A stretch of DNA of 64,000 bases from Datura wrightii (lineage: Eukaryota > Streptophyta > Magnoliopsida > Solanales > Solanaceae), in the NCBI GenBank assembly GCA_035772735.1, contig JASDFA010000003.1, forward strand, positions 101,904,501 to 101,968,500. Reading direction: 5' to 3'. The notes under the pieces are model-generated. The model was not told where the DNA came from. It saw only the letters and a list, made by a program, of their open reading frames with translations, and ran no database searches. The translations under genes and the position numbers were made by a program. This document shows positions 21,291 to 31,745 of the stretch, in pieces (the stretch's first letter is position 1; each line of letters starts with the position of its first letter).

Positions 21291-21454
21291 CAGGAAAATA
21301 TGGAACTTATAACTTGGAACTTGAATTTATGTTGTCATAACTCTTAACATATACATAGAGCTGAGAGTTGAACTACAAATATATAATGTATGAGACTTCT
21401 GTATAATGTATAAACTCGTATTTAGTTAACTGAGCGATCTACAAGAGACTTCCT
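21291..21454. repeat. Duplicated flank, copy 1
   Basis: About 164 bases starting CAGGAAAATATGGAACTT and ending before the LTR start at 21,455 recur at 23,649-23,812 with few differences. Both copies are followed by the start of an LTR of the same family. This shows that a unit of about 2.36 kb (flank plus LTR) was duplicated in tandem. Confidence 0.8.
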
Positions 21455-23648
21455 TGTTATACCCCGAGAGCTCAAAGATCGGACTCGAGAGTGGAAATGG
21501 AAAAATATGGGAATTTTATTGTAGCCTTAGGACGATTCATCTCACCACTCATGAGGACAACCCACCAGTTATCAGGTGACTCGTGGGGAAGTAAATATAG
21601 TTGGGGAAGTTGGATTGGAAGTGTACCCGACGAAAGTTGACCACGACTCGTTGGAGGAAGTAATGAGTTGTGGTCACCCCTGATGAGTCGTCAAGTGACC
21701 TGTTACGAGCCTAGGAGGATAGACAAGGTAGTGTACTTGACGAGCAGGGTGACGAGTCATTTCCCTGGACCACGAGTCGTTAGGTCATCCGTTAGGACCA
21801 CCTTGTAGTAATTTCCTGTGAATTTTGTAAGGGCCTTTTCATAATTCCTAAGTTCCTAAAGCCTGCACTACGTCGTTGGCTCGTTTTAGTGGGTTTTAGG
21901 AGGGGAAAACCTATTCTATGTTACTTCCTTCCATGCATGCAAACTTGATAGGTTGAGGAGGTGATCTAGAGCAAGTGTTCAAGGTTTATATTCAAATCCT
22001 TTTTGGGCAATCAGAGAAGTGGTAGAATCAATCCCTTCCAAGTATGTAGGGTATGATTGGGTGTTTCCTTCCTCACCCATGCCCAGTTTCTATCTAAGTA
22101 TAAGAATTTCCTATGATAAAGTTATGGGGTTTTTACCCAAATGCATGAATCTTCAATTTCTTCACATGGGTATGAATTGATTATGATTTAATTATCGAAC
22201 TATAAAGCATGGGCTAATTTTATAATGATTTCAATTAAAAATATGTTTCTAGACTTATGAATGTTGAAGCCCATTGATGATATGATCATGAAAAGTGAGA
22301 TTTGTGAAGTAAATGTAATAATGATGAGATGTTATGATGAAAAGCATGATTTGAAGCTACCCATGTTTATAATTATGTTTTCAATGAGAATTGAGTATTT
22401 CTAAGTATGATAAAGCCTTGGGCAATGCCCACATGTTATGTTTAAATGAGGATGTTCCAGAACTAAGCTTACCACATTGTTTTGGAGTGAAGACTTCCAA
22501 ATTTTATATTCTAGCTTGTGGTATGTTTTGAGTTAAGTGTTCCTACGCATAGCTTACCATATGGTTTTGGAGCAAAGGCTCCCAAGTATGTTTTCAGCTT
22601 GTGGTATGTTTTGAACTAAATCTTCTCATATGCATGATTTCATATTTGAGATGTATTTGATCATTGAGCTTCATCAATAGACAATGTTGAGTTTCGCTAT
22701 ACATGATGTAGAGAATTTGCATGTTTTTGGGAGAAGAGTCTAGCACCAAACGGGCTAAGGGTCGATCACCGTATACCCCAGAACTACGCGCTAATGTAGG
22801 TTTATACTATTATATTATCGGTACCTCCTTGGTGAGCTATCCCCGGCCCTAATGTCTCATGATCTTGATATCAATATCATGATAACGTCCTTAGCCTGGC
22901 AAGGTTTTGGACGGCTATGCCCACTTGAGTGTAATAGTTGGGACCACGTAAGCTATATCGTGGTATGTCGGTTATGTGATGAGTCTCCCATTGTTCTATA
23001 TGATTCAGATATGCATATTCATTACTCATGATTATTATATACACATGCATGTTCTAAAAGGAAGGTTTGACTCAATGTTCATCTTTTCTATAAATATCAT
23101 ATTGCAGCTTTGAGTCATTCGAGTTAGTTTGACATATAAAGATATGTATTGTCATGTTATGAAAAGATCATGATTTCAGAAAGAATGCATGCAAGACCTA
23201 CTCTCAGTTTACTGGTGTTTATGTTTAATTAACGCATTGTGTTTTAAAGAATTTTTACTTACTTTAGTGGTTTTACTTACCTTGCATACTCGGTACATTC
23301 CACATACTGACTGCATACTTCTATGTTGTATTATTTCATGATACAGGTCTCGACTGTCAGCTTCAACCCCGCTCTTAGACAACTTATCGGAGTTAGCGTC
23401 TGCTTATTGGTGAGTCATCATCTTCCAAGGACCTGACTGTCTATCTTTTCTTTATGCATTTCAGTTTTCAGCTTGTTGAGTTAGTTGGGGTCTTGTCCCA
23501 TCAACTCATCATGTTTAGAGGCTATTCAGACATATGTATGTATTCAACTTCGGATTTTATATTCTGATGTAATATTCAAGCTAGACTTCCGCTATGATTG
23601 TATTGTCGATTATTCAGTCTCTTGGTTGATTATTAATTACAAACAAGT
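21455..23648 (+). mobile_element. Gypsy LTR of family A, 3'-truncated
   Basis: It starts TGTTATACCCCGAGAGCTC and is collinear with the intact E2 3' LTR (39,210-41,515). It carries a palindrome zone at 21,530-21,790, a donor-like site near 22,046 (AAGTATGT, a G to A change before the GT), the core cassette at 22,736-23,000 and an acceptor-like TTTCATGATACAG ending at 23,346. The last roughly 100 bases (through the GTCGTGACA end) are missing. It ends after CAGTCTCTTGGTTGATT and runs into the duplicated flank. Confidence 0.8.
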
Positions 23649-23812
23649 CAGGAAAATTTGGAACTTATAACTTGGAACTTGAATTTATTTTGTCATAACG
23701 CTTAACATATACATAGAGCTGAGAGTTGAACTACAAATATACAATGTATGAGACTTCTATATAATGTATAAACTCGTATTTAGTTAACTGAGAGATCTAC
23801 AAGGGAAATCCT
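23649..23812. repeat. Duplicated flank, copy 2
   Basis: This is the second copy of the 164-base flank at 21,291-21,454 (GGAAAATTTGGAACTTATAAC...). It separates the truncated LTR A from a 90-base fragment of the start of LTR A. The left junction AAGTCAGGAAAA has no obvious repeat longer than a few bases. Confidence 0.8.
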
Positions 23813-26528
23813 TCTTATACCCCAGGAGCTCAAAGATCGGACTCGGGAGTTGAAATGGAAAAAAATTGGAATTATATTGCAGCCTCAGGATGAGTCATCT
23901 CACGACTCCCAAGAGTGCCTAAGAGTACACCCGGGAATTTAAAATGCAAAACTACTGAAAGGTGGGGAAGAGTTGCAGAACGAGAGGAACCACGACTCGT
24001 GGAAGGTAACCACGAGTCGTTGTTGGCAGTAGTGTGTTCAGTTGTTCAGGTGGCAGTGGAAGCAACAGTTGATGTAACGACGCATTGTAAGAAACAACGA
24101 ATCGTCGTTAGTGGTCGTGGTAGGAGATGGACTTAGCAGTTGGGGAATATAATGGGTCATCCAACGACCCATCATGGCTTGCAATGATCCATTATTTGAA
24201 GTTGTGGTAAGGAAGTGAACTTTTACAGTGGAAACGACAGATGGAAACCACGACCCGTTGTAGGATACAACGAGTCGTGGTGAGGCTCGTTGTGAAGGAA
24301 TTCTAAAATTTCAAGTGAGGAGACAATAATCGAAGGAACGACTCGTGGTATCTAAGGATGAATCGTCCTGTCTACTCGTGGTACGAATCCAAGAGAAGGC
24401 TGGGTCAGTGCTTAGCATGGACAGATACTATAGGTCGTGGTATCCTCCAGCGACCCATTGGGCCGTCTATTGTTTGGCCGAGTGAATATTTTTTGACGAA
24501 TTCAGTAATATTATTTCTGTTATTTTCCAGGTTTTATGGGCCTATACTACATTGTTTAAGGCTCATTTTGGAGGATTTTAGTAGGGGAAAACCTATTCTA
24601 AGTGTATTCCTTCCATGCATGCAAGTTTATAAAATTTAGGAGGTGATCAAGAGCTTTTCTAAAGGGTTTCCTCCCAATTTCTCTTTGGGCAATCAGTGAG
24701 GTGGTAGAATCATCCCTTCCAGGTATGTAGGGTATTAAATGGGTGTTTTCCTTCCACACCCATGCCCAATCTCTATCAAAATATGATGAAATGTCTATGA
24801 TCAAGTATGTAGTTTTACTCAATTGCATAATTCTTCAATCTCTATACATGGGTATAATTAAATTATATTTATATTGATGAATTGTGAAGCTTGGGCAGAT
24901 TTTAAATTATTTTCAATCCAAATTGTGATTCCTAAATTATGAAATTGAATGTCCATGGATGAAAAGTTCATGAAAGAAGAGAATGATGTTGAATGTATGA
25001 TGATGATGAGATTTAATGATCAAAAACATGTTTCTAAAGCTACCATGATTGTGATGTTGTTTTCAAAATGAAATGAGTAGATCTTAGTATGATAAAGCTT
25101 TGGGAAATACCCACATGTTGATTTAAAGTGATTATTTTGCCGACATAAGCTTACCACATTGTTTGAAGTGAAGTTTCCCAATTTTTCATAAAATCTAGCT
25201 TGTGGTATGTTGAGTTAAATATTTCTACATGTAGCGTACCACATGATTTGGAGTAGATTCTCCCACCTATGATTGAGCTTGTGTATGTTTGAAAATAAAT
25301 CTTTTCATATGCATGAATTCATAATTGAGATATGTGTCATTATTGAGCTTTGTCAAAGGAGAAAGTTGAGCTTCATTTTCATATGATGTCTACTCTGCGC
25401 ATGATTTCATTAATAAGCTTTGTCAATAGACAATGTTGAGCTTCGTTTCATATGATGTTGAGTTATGCATGATTTCATATTGAGCTTCATCATTAGACGA
25501 TGTTGAGCTTCGTCAATAGACGATGTTGAGCTTCGTTATATACGATGTAGAGCATTGCATGTTTTTGGGAGAAGAGTCTAGCACCGAGCGGGTTAAAGGT
25601 CAATCACCCTATGCCTCAGAACTATGCGCCAATATAGGTTGATACTATTATATTATTGGTACCTCCCTTGTGAGCTATCCTTGGCTGATTAGCCCTTAAG
25701 CTTAATATCGATATCATGGTACCATCCATCGCCCTGGCAAGGTTATGGACGGCTCTACCCACTTGAGTGTGATAGTTGGGACTATGTAAGCTCTATCGTG
25801 GTGTGTCGATTAAGTGACGAGTCTCCCACTTTCTATATCATTCATATTTGCATATTCAATTACTCATGATGATTACCTTATGCATGCATGTTCTAAAAGT
25901 AAGGTTTGACTCAATGTTCAGCTTTTGAGTCGTTCGAGTCTGTCATGATGTGGTAAAGCTAAGCATGATCATGTCATGATAAGATTTCAATTTTAGAATG
26001 AATGCATGTAGCCCTTCTGCTTATACTTGAAAGCTTATGATATGGTATCAATGTTTTAAAAGAATTACTTTGCTAGAGCGGTTTTACTTACCTTGCATGC
26101 TTGGTATATTTCACGCACTGACCATATACTTTCTATGCTGCATCATTTCATGATGCAGGATTCGGTTCTCAGATTCAGCCCCGCTCATAATCGCTTATCA
26201 GAGTTAGCACCTGCATGATTGGTGAGTTATCATCTTTCTATTACTAGACTTTCAGCTTCATGTCATATTCCAATTTTAGGTTATGTGGAGTTAGTTGGGG
26301 TCTTGTCCCATCAACTTGTCTAGACTAGAGGCTTTCAGACTTATGTATGTATAAATTCAGATATTATTCTGATGTACCGTTGTATGAGACTTCCTCTGAG
26401 TTTATAATTATGCTTACTTCATGTTTATTGAATAAGTTAGTTGAATGCTTAAGCCATGGGTCGACTTGGGGTCTCTTGAGGTCCCTTGTCCCGTGTCTAC
26501 GATCCAGGTCTACGCTTGGGTCGTGACA
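23813..26528 (+). mobile_element. Chimeric 5' LTR of element E1 (family A start, family B body)
   Basis: Positions 23,813-23,905 match the first roughly 95 bases of family A (TTATACCCCAGGAGCTC, lacking its TG). From about 23,905 the sequence matches family B (AGTGCCTAAGAGT...) as in the solo LTR at 31,746-34,391, and it ends TCGTGACA at 26,528. Internal marks are a palindrome zone 23,990-24,480, a putative donor at 24,723, a putative acceptor ending 26,158 (intron-like span 1,436 bases), the core cassette 25,575-25,835 and a short tandem repeat at 25,330-25,560. It acts as the 5' LTR of E1. Confidence 0.8.
25330..25560. repeat. Short imperfect tandem repeat in LTR B (GTTGAGCTTCGTCAATAGAC)
   Basis: Several copies of a 22-30 base unit around GATGTTGAGCTTCGTCAATA alternate with ATGATGTTGAG variants. 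The same block occurs in the solo LTR at about 33,190-33,390. Families A and the inverted pair at the right end carry only one or two units, so the copy number varies by family. Confidence 0.65.
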
Positions 26529-26531
26529 AAC

Positions 26532-26550
26532 TTGGTATCAGAGCCATAGG
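26532..26550 (+). other. Primer-binding site (tRNA-iMet), element E1
   Basis: TTGGTATCAGAGCCATAGG lies three bases after the LTR end TCGTGACA. It is a perfect match to the TGGTATCAGAGC core used by Tekay-type chromoviruses. The leader runs from here to the gag ATG at 26,739. Confidence 0.9.
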
Positions 26551-26738
26551 TTTGAAGTTTCCTAGGGAGTCTGAAAGCCGCATTAGGTAGAGTCTTTTTC
26601 ATGGGTGTGAAGCGCTCCACACTTATTATGAAGAGGCTACTAGACGTTTTAGGAAATGTTCCCTTCTTTTATGATCTATGTCATGCGATGAAAAGACTTT
26701 CTATCGTTCTAATTCATGCTACTCGCGATTGAAGAATC

Positions 26739-27860
26739 ATGGCTCCTTAAAGGATGAATGGAAGGAGGAATGTACGTGGTGAGGGCCACGAGGATGGAAA
26801 CGGTCATGAGTATCAGCCAGCCCCACTAGTTAAGGAGCCTCAGACATCGAAGCCAGCCGCTCAAGCTGAGTTTCAAGCTTCCATTCAGATGCTTACATAG
26901 GCCTTGACCGCTCAGGTAAATCAGTAGGTCGTTGCCTATGTTCCCTCAAAACAATAATGCAACGGCAGCCAGAGTTCGAGACTTCTTGAGAATGAACCCG
27001 CCGGAGTTTTTGGGGTTCGAGGTAGATGAGGACCCGCATGATTTCATTAATATGATTGTCAAGATGACCCAGGTTATGGGGGTGAGTAGTGTTGAGTGTT
27101 TAGAGTTGGCCTCCTACTAGTTTAAGGGGGTTGTGCATATTTGGTTCCGCTAGTGGAACAACAAGGTCGCAGGAGCAGGTCCGATCACATGGGAGGAGTT
27201 TCAGGTTGCATTCCTAGATTGGTTATTCCCTCGAGAGATGAGGGAGTTGAGAGCAGCTGAGTTCGTGAATTTAAAGAAAGGAAGGATGATAGTTTAGGAG
27301 TACGCACTTGAGTTCACCCGCCTATCTATGTATGCCCTAGAGTTAGTGGCCGACCAATGGGCGCAGGAAAGCAGATTTGTGCATACTATAACAAGATATT
27401 TGGACAAGGACTATGGAAAAGCTATGCTCCATCAGGACATGGACTTCCCTCGCATTGTGTTGTACGCTCAGTAGATCGAGGTGACACATTTGAAGGAGAG
27501 AGAGGCCAAGAGGGCCAGGACCAAGGACCACAGGTTCTCTCAGCAGAGGTACGGTGGTGGGCATCGACAGCAGACCCACCAGAGATCATCAACCCTAGCA
27601 TCTTCAGTGCTGAGTGTGCCATCTAGGCCCAGACATGATCAGAGAGGGCGAACGTCAGGCTCGAGGGGTCATAGTAGTAGGCCCACAAACTCCAGCATTC
27701 CAGCTTGCCGCAGGTGCGGCCGAGGGCACACAGGCTAGTATTTGGCAGAGTTAGGAACTTGTTTGGGATGCGGGTAGCCTGGACATATGCTCAGAGATTG
27801 TCCCATTGTGAGACATGATTAGGTTAGGGGCCGAGGCCTAGCTTCTAGTTCAACAGTCCC
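26739..27860 (+). pseudogene. Ty3/gypsy (Tekay) gag, element E1
   Basis: Gag forms the particle and binds RNA. The ATG at 26,739 is followed by a stop after three codons. Recognisable segments are ARVRDFLRMNPPEFLGFEV, FREMRELRAAEF-type capsid sequence, KEREAKRARTKDHRFSQQR, and a zinc knuckle CLGCG-PGHMLRDC at about 27,760-27,800 with TAG (27,775-27,777) in place of glutamine. Many stops are TAG where glutamine is expected (26,898, 26,925, 27,118, 27,472, 27,736). E2 has CAG at 27,118, 27,472 and 27,736 equivalents. The overlapping frames at 27,343-27,626 are shadows of this region. Confidence 0.85.
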
Positions 27861-27989
27861 ACCCCCACGCATAGAATCAAATAGAAATCGAGTATTTTTT
27901 GGATTCAGGGGACATCTACTAGTACAACTGGCGGGCAGCGCTAGAACAGATTCTATGCCTTAGCCGCTCGTCAGGAGAAGGAGGCCTCA

Positions 27990-28440
27990 CTAGATGTAGT
28001 CACATGTATGTTGAGAGTTTTTCATGGTGATGTGCATACATTTCTAGATCTAGGGGCTACCCTATCTTTTGTGACACCATACATAGCTAGTGCTTCGAAG
28101 TCAGTCCCGATGTCTTGTCAAAGCCCTTCTCAGTTTCTATTCCAGTAGGTGACTCAATTATAACTAGATGGGTGTATAGAGATTGCCGGTCTCAGTTCTT
28201 CATAAGTTCACCTCAGGATACTTGATAGAGTTAGCCATGACCGATTTTGATGTTATTCTCGGCATGGATTGGCTATTCGCATGCTATGCTTCAGTTAATT
28301 GTAGGACCCGGTCATTAGAGTACAGATTTTCAGGTGAGCCTATCTTACAATGGGAGGGTAGTTCAAATGTGCCTATAGGTTGATTTATTTCCTACCTTGA
28401 GGCCAGAAAGATGATTTCTAAGGTTGTTTGCACGATCTAG
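27990..28440 (+). pseudogene. Aspartic protease, element E1
   Basis: Motif FLDLGATLSFVTPYIA at about 28,040-28,090 is in the place of the usual D-S/T-G-A, here D-L-G-A. It is followed after frameshifts by the clean frame 28,183-28,383, which contains TDFDVILGMDWL, the typical C-terminal hallmark of Ty3 protease. Stops flank it on both sides. Confidence 0.75.
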
Positions 28441-29330
28441 TTAGGGTTAAGGACGTGGAGTTTGAGACCCCGACTATCTAGTCCATACCAGTAGTACGTG
28501 AGTATCTAGGGGTCTTTCCTGATGATTTTCCAGGTGTCCCTCTCGAGCGGGAGATTGATTTCGGTATAGATATTATTCCCGACACGCAGCCTATATCTAT
28601 TTCGCGTTACATGATGGCTCCAGCCGAGCTAAAAGAGTTGAAGGATCAGCTAAAGGACCTGCTAGATAAGGGCTTTATTAGGCCAAGTACGTCTCCATGG
28701 GGTGCACCAGTATTATTTGTTCAAAAGAAGGATGGTTCCCTTCGCATGTGTATTGACTATCGGCAGTTGAACAAGGTTACCATCAAGAATAGGTACCCCT
28801 TACCCAGGATGAATGATTTGTTTGACCATTTTCAGGGTGCCAAGTGTGTCTCCAAGATTAATCTCAGATCCGGGTATCACCAGGTCAGGGTTTAGGAGAG
28901 TGAAATCCTGAAAACCCCTTTTAGGACTTCGTATGGTCACTACGAATTTGTTGTTATGTCTTTTGGATTAACCAATGCCCCTGCAACTTTTACAGATCTA
29001 ATGAACAGGGTGTTCAAGGCATATTTGGACATGTTTGTGATTGTGTTCATTGATGACATCCTTATATACTCTCGGAGCGAGGAGGAGCATGTCGCTCACT
29101 TGAGAATAGTGCTTTAGACCTTCAAGGATCGTCAGTTGTATGCAAAGTTCCGCATATGTGAGTTTTGGTTGGACTCGGTGGCATTCTAGGCTATGTGGTA
29201 TCAGGTGATGGCATAAAAGTAGACTCTCAGAAGATCGACGCGATAAAGAATTACCCCAGACCGGGGCCCATCAGATATTAGGAACTTTTTGGGCTTAGCG
29301 GGTTACTATCGGAGATTTGTGTAGGGTTTT
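28441..29330 (+). pseudogene. Reverse transcriptase, element E1
   Basis: The clean frame 28,611-28,895 holds APVLFVQKKDGSLRMCIDY and RQLNKVTIKNRYPLPR, strongly Tekay/Del-like. After a TAG at 28,893-28,895 the same frame goes on with SFGLTNAPATFTDLMNRVF and the catalytic FIDD at 29,046-29,057. A second TAG at 29,115-29,117 replaces a glutamine (E2 has CAA), and a frameshift lies near 29,188. The catalytic aspartates are intact. Confidence 0.9.
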
Positions 29331-29830
29331 TCATCTATTGTTGCACCATTGACTATGTTGACTCAAAAGAAGGTGAAGTTTCAATGGTCGGAAGCTTCCA
29401 AGAGTTGAAGACCCGACTCACTTTAGCACCAGTGTTGACCCTACCCAAGGGTATGGATGGCTTTGTTGTGTATTGTGATGCTTCGCGATTTGGACTCGGG
29501 TGTGTGTTGATGCAGCATGGGAAAGTGGTAGCTTATTCCTCGAGACAGTTGAAAATCCACAAAAAGAACTACCCGACCCATGATCTTGAATTGGCTGCGG
29601 TGGTGTTTGTATTGAAGATATGGCAGAATTACTTGTATGGGGTCCACGTGGATGTATTCACGGATCACAAGAGCTTGCAATATGTGTTCACATAGAAAGA
29701 CCTCAATCTTCGGCAAAGGAGGTGGTTGGAGTTACTAAAGGACTATGACATGAGTGTCCTTTACCACTCGAGCAAGGTTAATGTGGTTGCGGATGCGCTT
29801 AGTAGGCTCTCTATGGTGAGTGTGTCTCAC
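29331..29830 (+). pseudogene. RNase H, element E1
   Basis: The frame 29,384-29,695 (103 codons) carries FVVYCDASRFGLGCVL, THDLELAAVVF and FTDHKSLQYVF. The following frame carries VVADALSRLS at about 29,785. All four acidic catalytic positions (D, E, D, D) are present. The frame is cut by TAG at 29,693-29,695, where E2 has TAG at the matching codon (37,291-37,293). Confidence 0.88.
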
Positions 29831-30840
29831 GTGGATGAGGGAAAGAAGGAGTTGGTGAAGGAGGTCCATCGACTCACAAGGTTGGGGGTTAGATTGGTCG
29901 ACTCGACCGATGGCAGTGTTGTCGTCCAAAACGCATCAGAATCGTCCTTGGTGGTTGATGTCAAATCTAGGAAAGATGAGGATCCGATTTTGAGGAAACT
30001 GAAGGAGGCGGTATAGAGTCAAAAGGTGGAGGTTTTCTCCCAAGTGGGAGATGGTATGCTACGATACCAGGGTCATCTATGTGTCCCAGACATTGATGAT
30101 TTGAGAGTTCAGATACTGCATGAGGCACATGGCACTAGATATTTTATCCATCCGGGATCCACGAAGATGTATCGGGACTTGCGAGAAATCTATTGGTGGG
30201 ATGGTATGAAGAAGGATATTGCAGAGTTCGTAGCCAAATGTCCAAATTGTCAGCAAGTGAAGGTCGAACATCAAAGGTCGGGAGGCGTACTGCAGGATAT
30301 CAGCATTACCACTTGGAAGTGGGAAGAGATTTATATGGATTTCATTATCGGTCTACCTCGTACTCACTGACAATATGACTCCATTTAGGTGGTAGTAGAC
30401 CAGTTGACCAAGGCTGCATACTCTCTACCAGTCAAAACCACGGATTCAACGAATGATTATGCCATATTGTATATTCGGGAGTTGGTTCGACTTCATGGGG
30501 TGACCTTGTCTATTATCTCAGACCGAGGTACTTAGTTTACCTCTCAATTTTGGCGGTCTTTCCAAAAAGGGCTTGGCACTTAGGTTAAGCTCAACACGTC
30601 ATTTCATCCACAAACGGATGGTCAGGCTGAACGGATAATCCAGACTCTCGAGGACATGTTGAGAGCTTATGTGATGGACTTTAAAGGTAGTTGGGATGAT
30701 CACTTGCCTTTAATCGAGTTTTCTTACAATAACAGCTATCACTCCAGTATCCAAATGGTACCATTCGAGGCTCTCTACAGGCGGAGGTGTAGATCATCCA
30801 TCCGATGGTTTGAAGTTGGTGAGGCAGCTACGCTCCTAAT
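29831..30840 (+). pseudogene. Integrase N-terminal and catalytic domains, element E1
   Basis: The frame 30,026-30,370 holds the zinc-binding HHCC domain (HEAHG, IHPGSTKMYRDL, CPNCQQVK) and the first catalytic aspartate in MDFIIGLPR. Broken sequence then carries LSIISDRGT (second D, about 30,515) and GQAERIIQTLEDML (E, about 30,640). A clean frame 30,656-30,862 follows with FSYNNSYHSS and PFEALY. Stops interrupt after PRTH and after DRGT. The DDE triad itself is retained. Confidence 0.88.
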
Positions 30841-31389
30841 TTGGTTCATGAGGCCATGGTGAAGGTTCAGTTGATAAGGGATAGGTTGAAGACTGCTCAG
30901 AGTCATCAGAAATCATATGCTGATGTGAGGAGAAGAGATTTGGAGTTTGAGGTGGACGATTGGGTATTTCTAAATGTAACCCCCATGAAGGGAGTCATGC
31001 AGTTCGAAAAGAAAGAAAAACTCAATCCCCACTATGTTGGTCCCTACCTAGTTGTGAGGAGAGTTGGTAAGGTGGCGTATGAGTTGTACTTGCCATTAGA
31101 GTTATCTTCAGTTTATCATGTATTTCATGTGTCACTTTTGAAAAAGTGTTTGGGTGATCCAGCTTTTATAGTCCCGGTGGACGGCGTTGGTGTAAAAGAC
31201 AACCTTAGTTATGAAGAAGTACCCGTTGAAATGTTAGATCGACAAGTTCGTAAGCTAAGGAACAAGGAAGTAGCTTCAACTAAGGTATTATGGAGAAATC
31301 AGCATGTTGAAGGAGATATGTGGGAAGCCGAAGCGGATATGATGGCTAGATACCCACATTTGTTCTCTACCGGCTTAGTTTCAGCTTGA
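30841..31389 (+). CDS. Integrase C-terminus with chromodomain, element E1 (uninterrupted fragment)
   Basis: This open frame of 182 codons is the only long undamaged part of E1. Residues 45-85 hold the GPY/F module (YVGPYLVVRRVGKVAYEL) and residues 125-175 a chromodomain-like tail (MLDRQVRKLRNKEV, VLWRNQHVEGDMWEAEADM, YPHLF) ending at TGA 31,387. Such tails steer chromoviruses to heterochromatin. The ATG at 30,841 is internal to the ancestral polyprotein, not a true start. The domain composition puts E1 with Tekay/Del chromoviruses. Confidence 0.88.
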   Translation: MVHEAMVKVQLIRDRLKTAQSHQKSYADVRRRDLEFEVDDWVFLNVTPMKGVMQFEKKEKLNPHYVGPYLVVRRVGKVAYELYLPLELSSVYHVFHVSLLKKCLGDPAFIVPVDGVGVKDNLSYEEVPVEMLDRQVRKLRNKEVASTKVLWRNQHVEGDMWEAEADMMARYPHLFSTGLVSA

Positions 31390-31486
31390 GGTATTAGTTT
31401 TGCACTCAGACTCTATTTAGTCTTCATGTTTAAATTATGCGCACAAGTTTATTTTATGTATCCGGGCCTCTGTTCAGGTCGTAACA
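31390..31486 (+). mobile_element. Truncated 3' end of E1 fused to a 26-base LTR stub of E2
   Basis: Up to about 31,460 the sequence matches the E2 3' untranslated region (CTCTATTTAGTTTCATG, GCAAGTTTCTTTTATG). It then switches directly to the last bases of an LTR (TCCGGGCCTCTGTTCAGGTC GTAACA, compare 41,490-41,515). The E1 polypurine tract and 3' LTR, and nearly all of the E2 5' LTR, are missing. Confidence 0.78.
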
Positions 31487-31489
31487 AAC

Positions 31490-31508
31490 TTAGTATCATA
31501 GCAGTAGG
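31490..31508 (+). other. Degenerate primer-binding site, element E2
   Basis: TTAGTATCATAGCAGTAGG is offset from the LTR stub as in E1 and differs from TTGGTATCAGAGCCATAGG by several bases, including G to A and G to T changes. The leader to the gag ATG at 31,696 aligns with that of E1. Confidence 0.8.
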
Positions 31509-31695
31509 TTTGAAGTATCCTATGGTGTCAGAAAGCCGCGTTAAGTAGAGTGTTTTTCATGGGTATGAAGTGCACCACACCTATGAAGAAGAGGCTACGA
31601 GACATTTAGGAATCGTTCCCTTCTTTCATGATCTATGTCATGAAATAAAAAGTTGTTCTATCATCCTAATACATGCTATTCGCATTTGCAGAATC

Positions 31696-31745
31696 ATGCC
31701 TCCACGCCGAGTGAACGTCAGAAGAAATGGAAATGAAAATGATCA
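31696..31745 (+). pseudogene. Gag N-terminus, element E2 (split by a solo LTR)
   Basis: The ATG at 31,696 opens MPPRRVNVRRNGNENDH, a basic Tekay gag start. The frame is interrupted at 31,746 by the solo LTR and resumes at 34,392 with HEGANSDGHQPAPLV. The two halves flank the LTR with the duplicated GATCA. Confidence 0.8.

Noticed and set aside
9628..26550. tRNA gene signals at the TGGTATCAGAGC sites
   Set aside because: Only the 18-base 3' complement of initiator tRNA-Met is present, placed exactly as primer-binding sites; no tRNA body.
27343..27738. Overlapping frames on both strands of the E1 gag
   Set aside because: Only the frame with KEREAKRARTKDHRFSQQR is collinear with gag of E2; the others are shadows.
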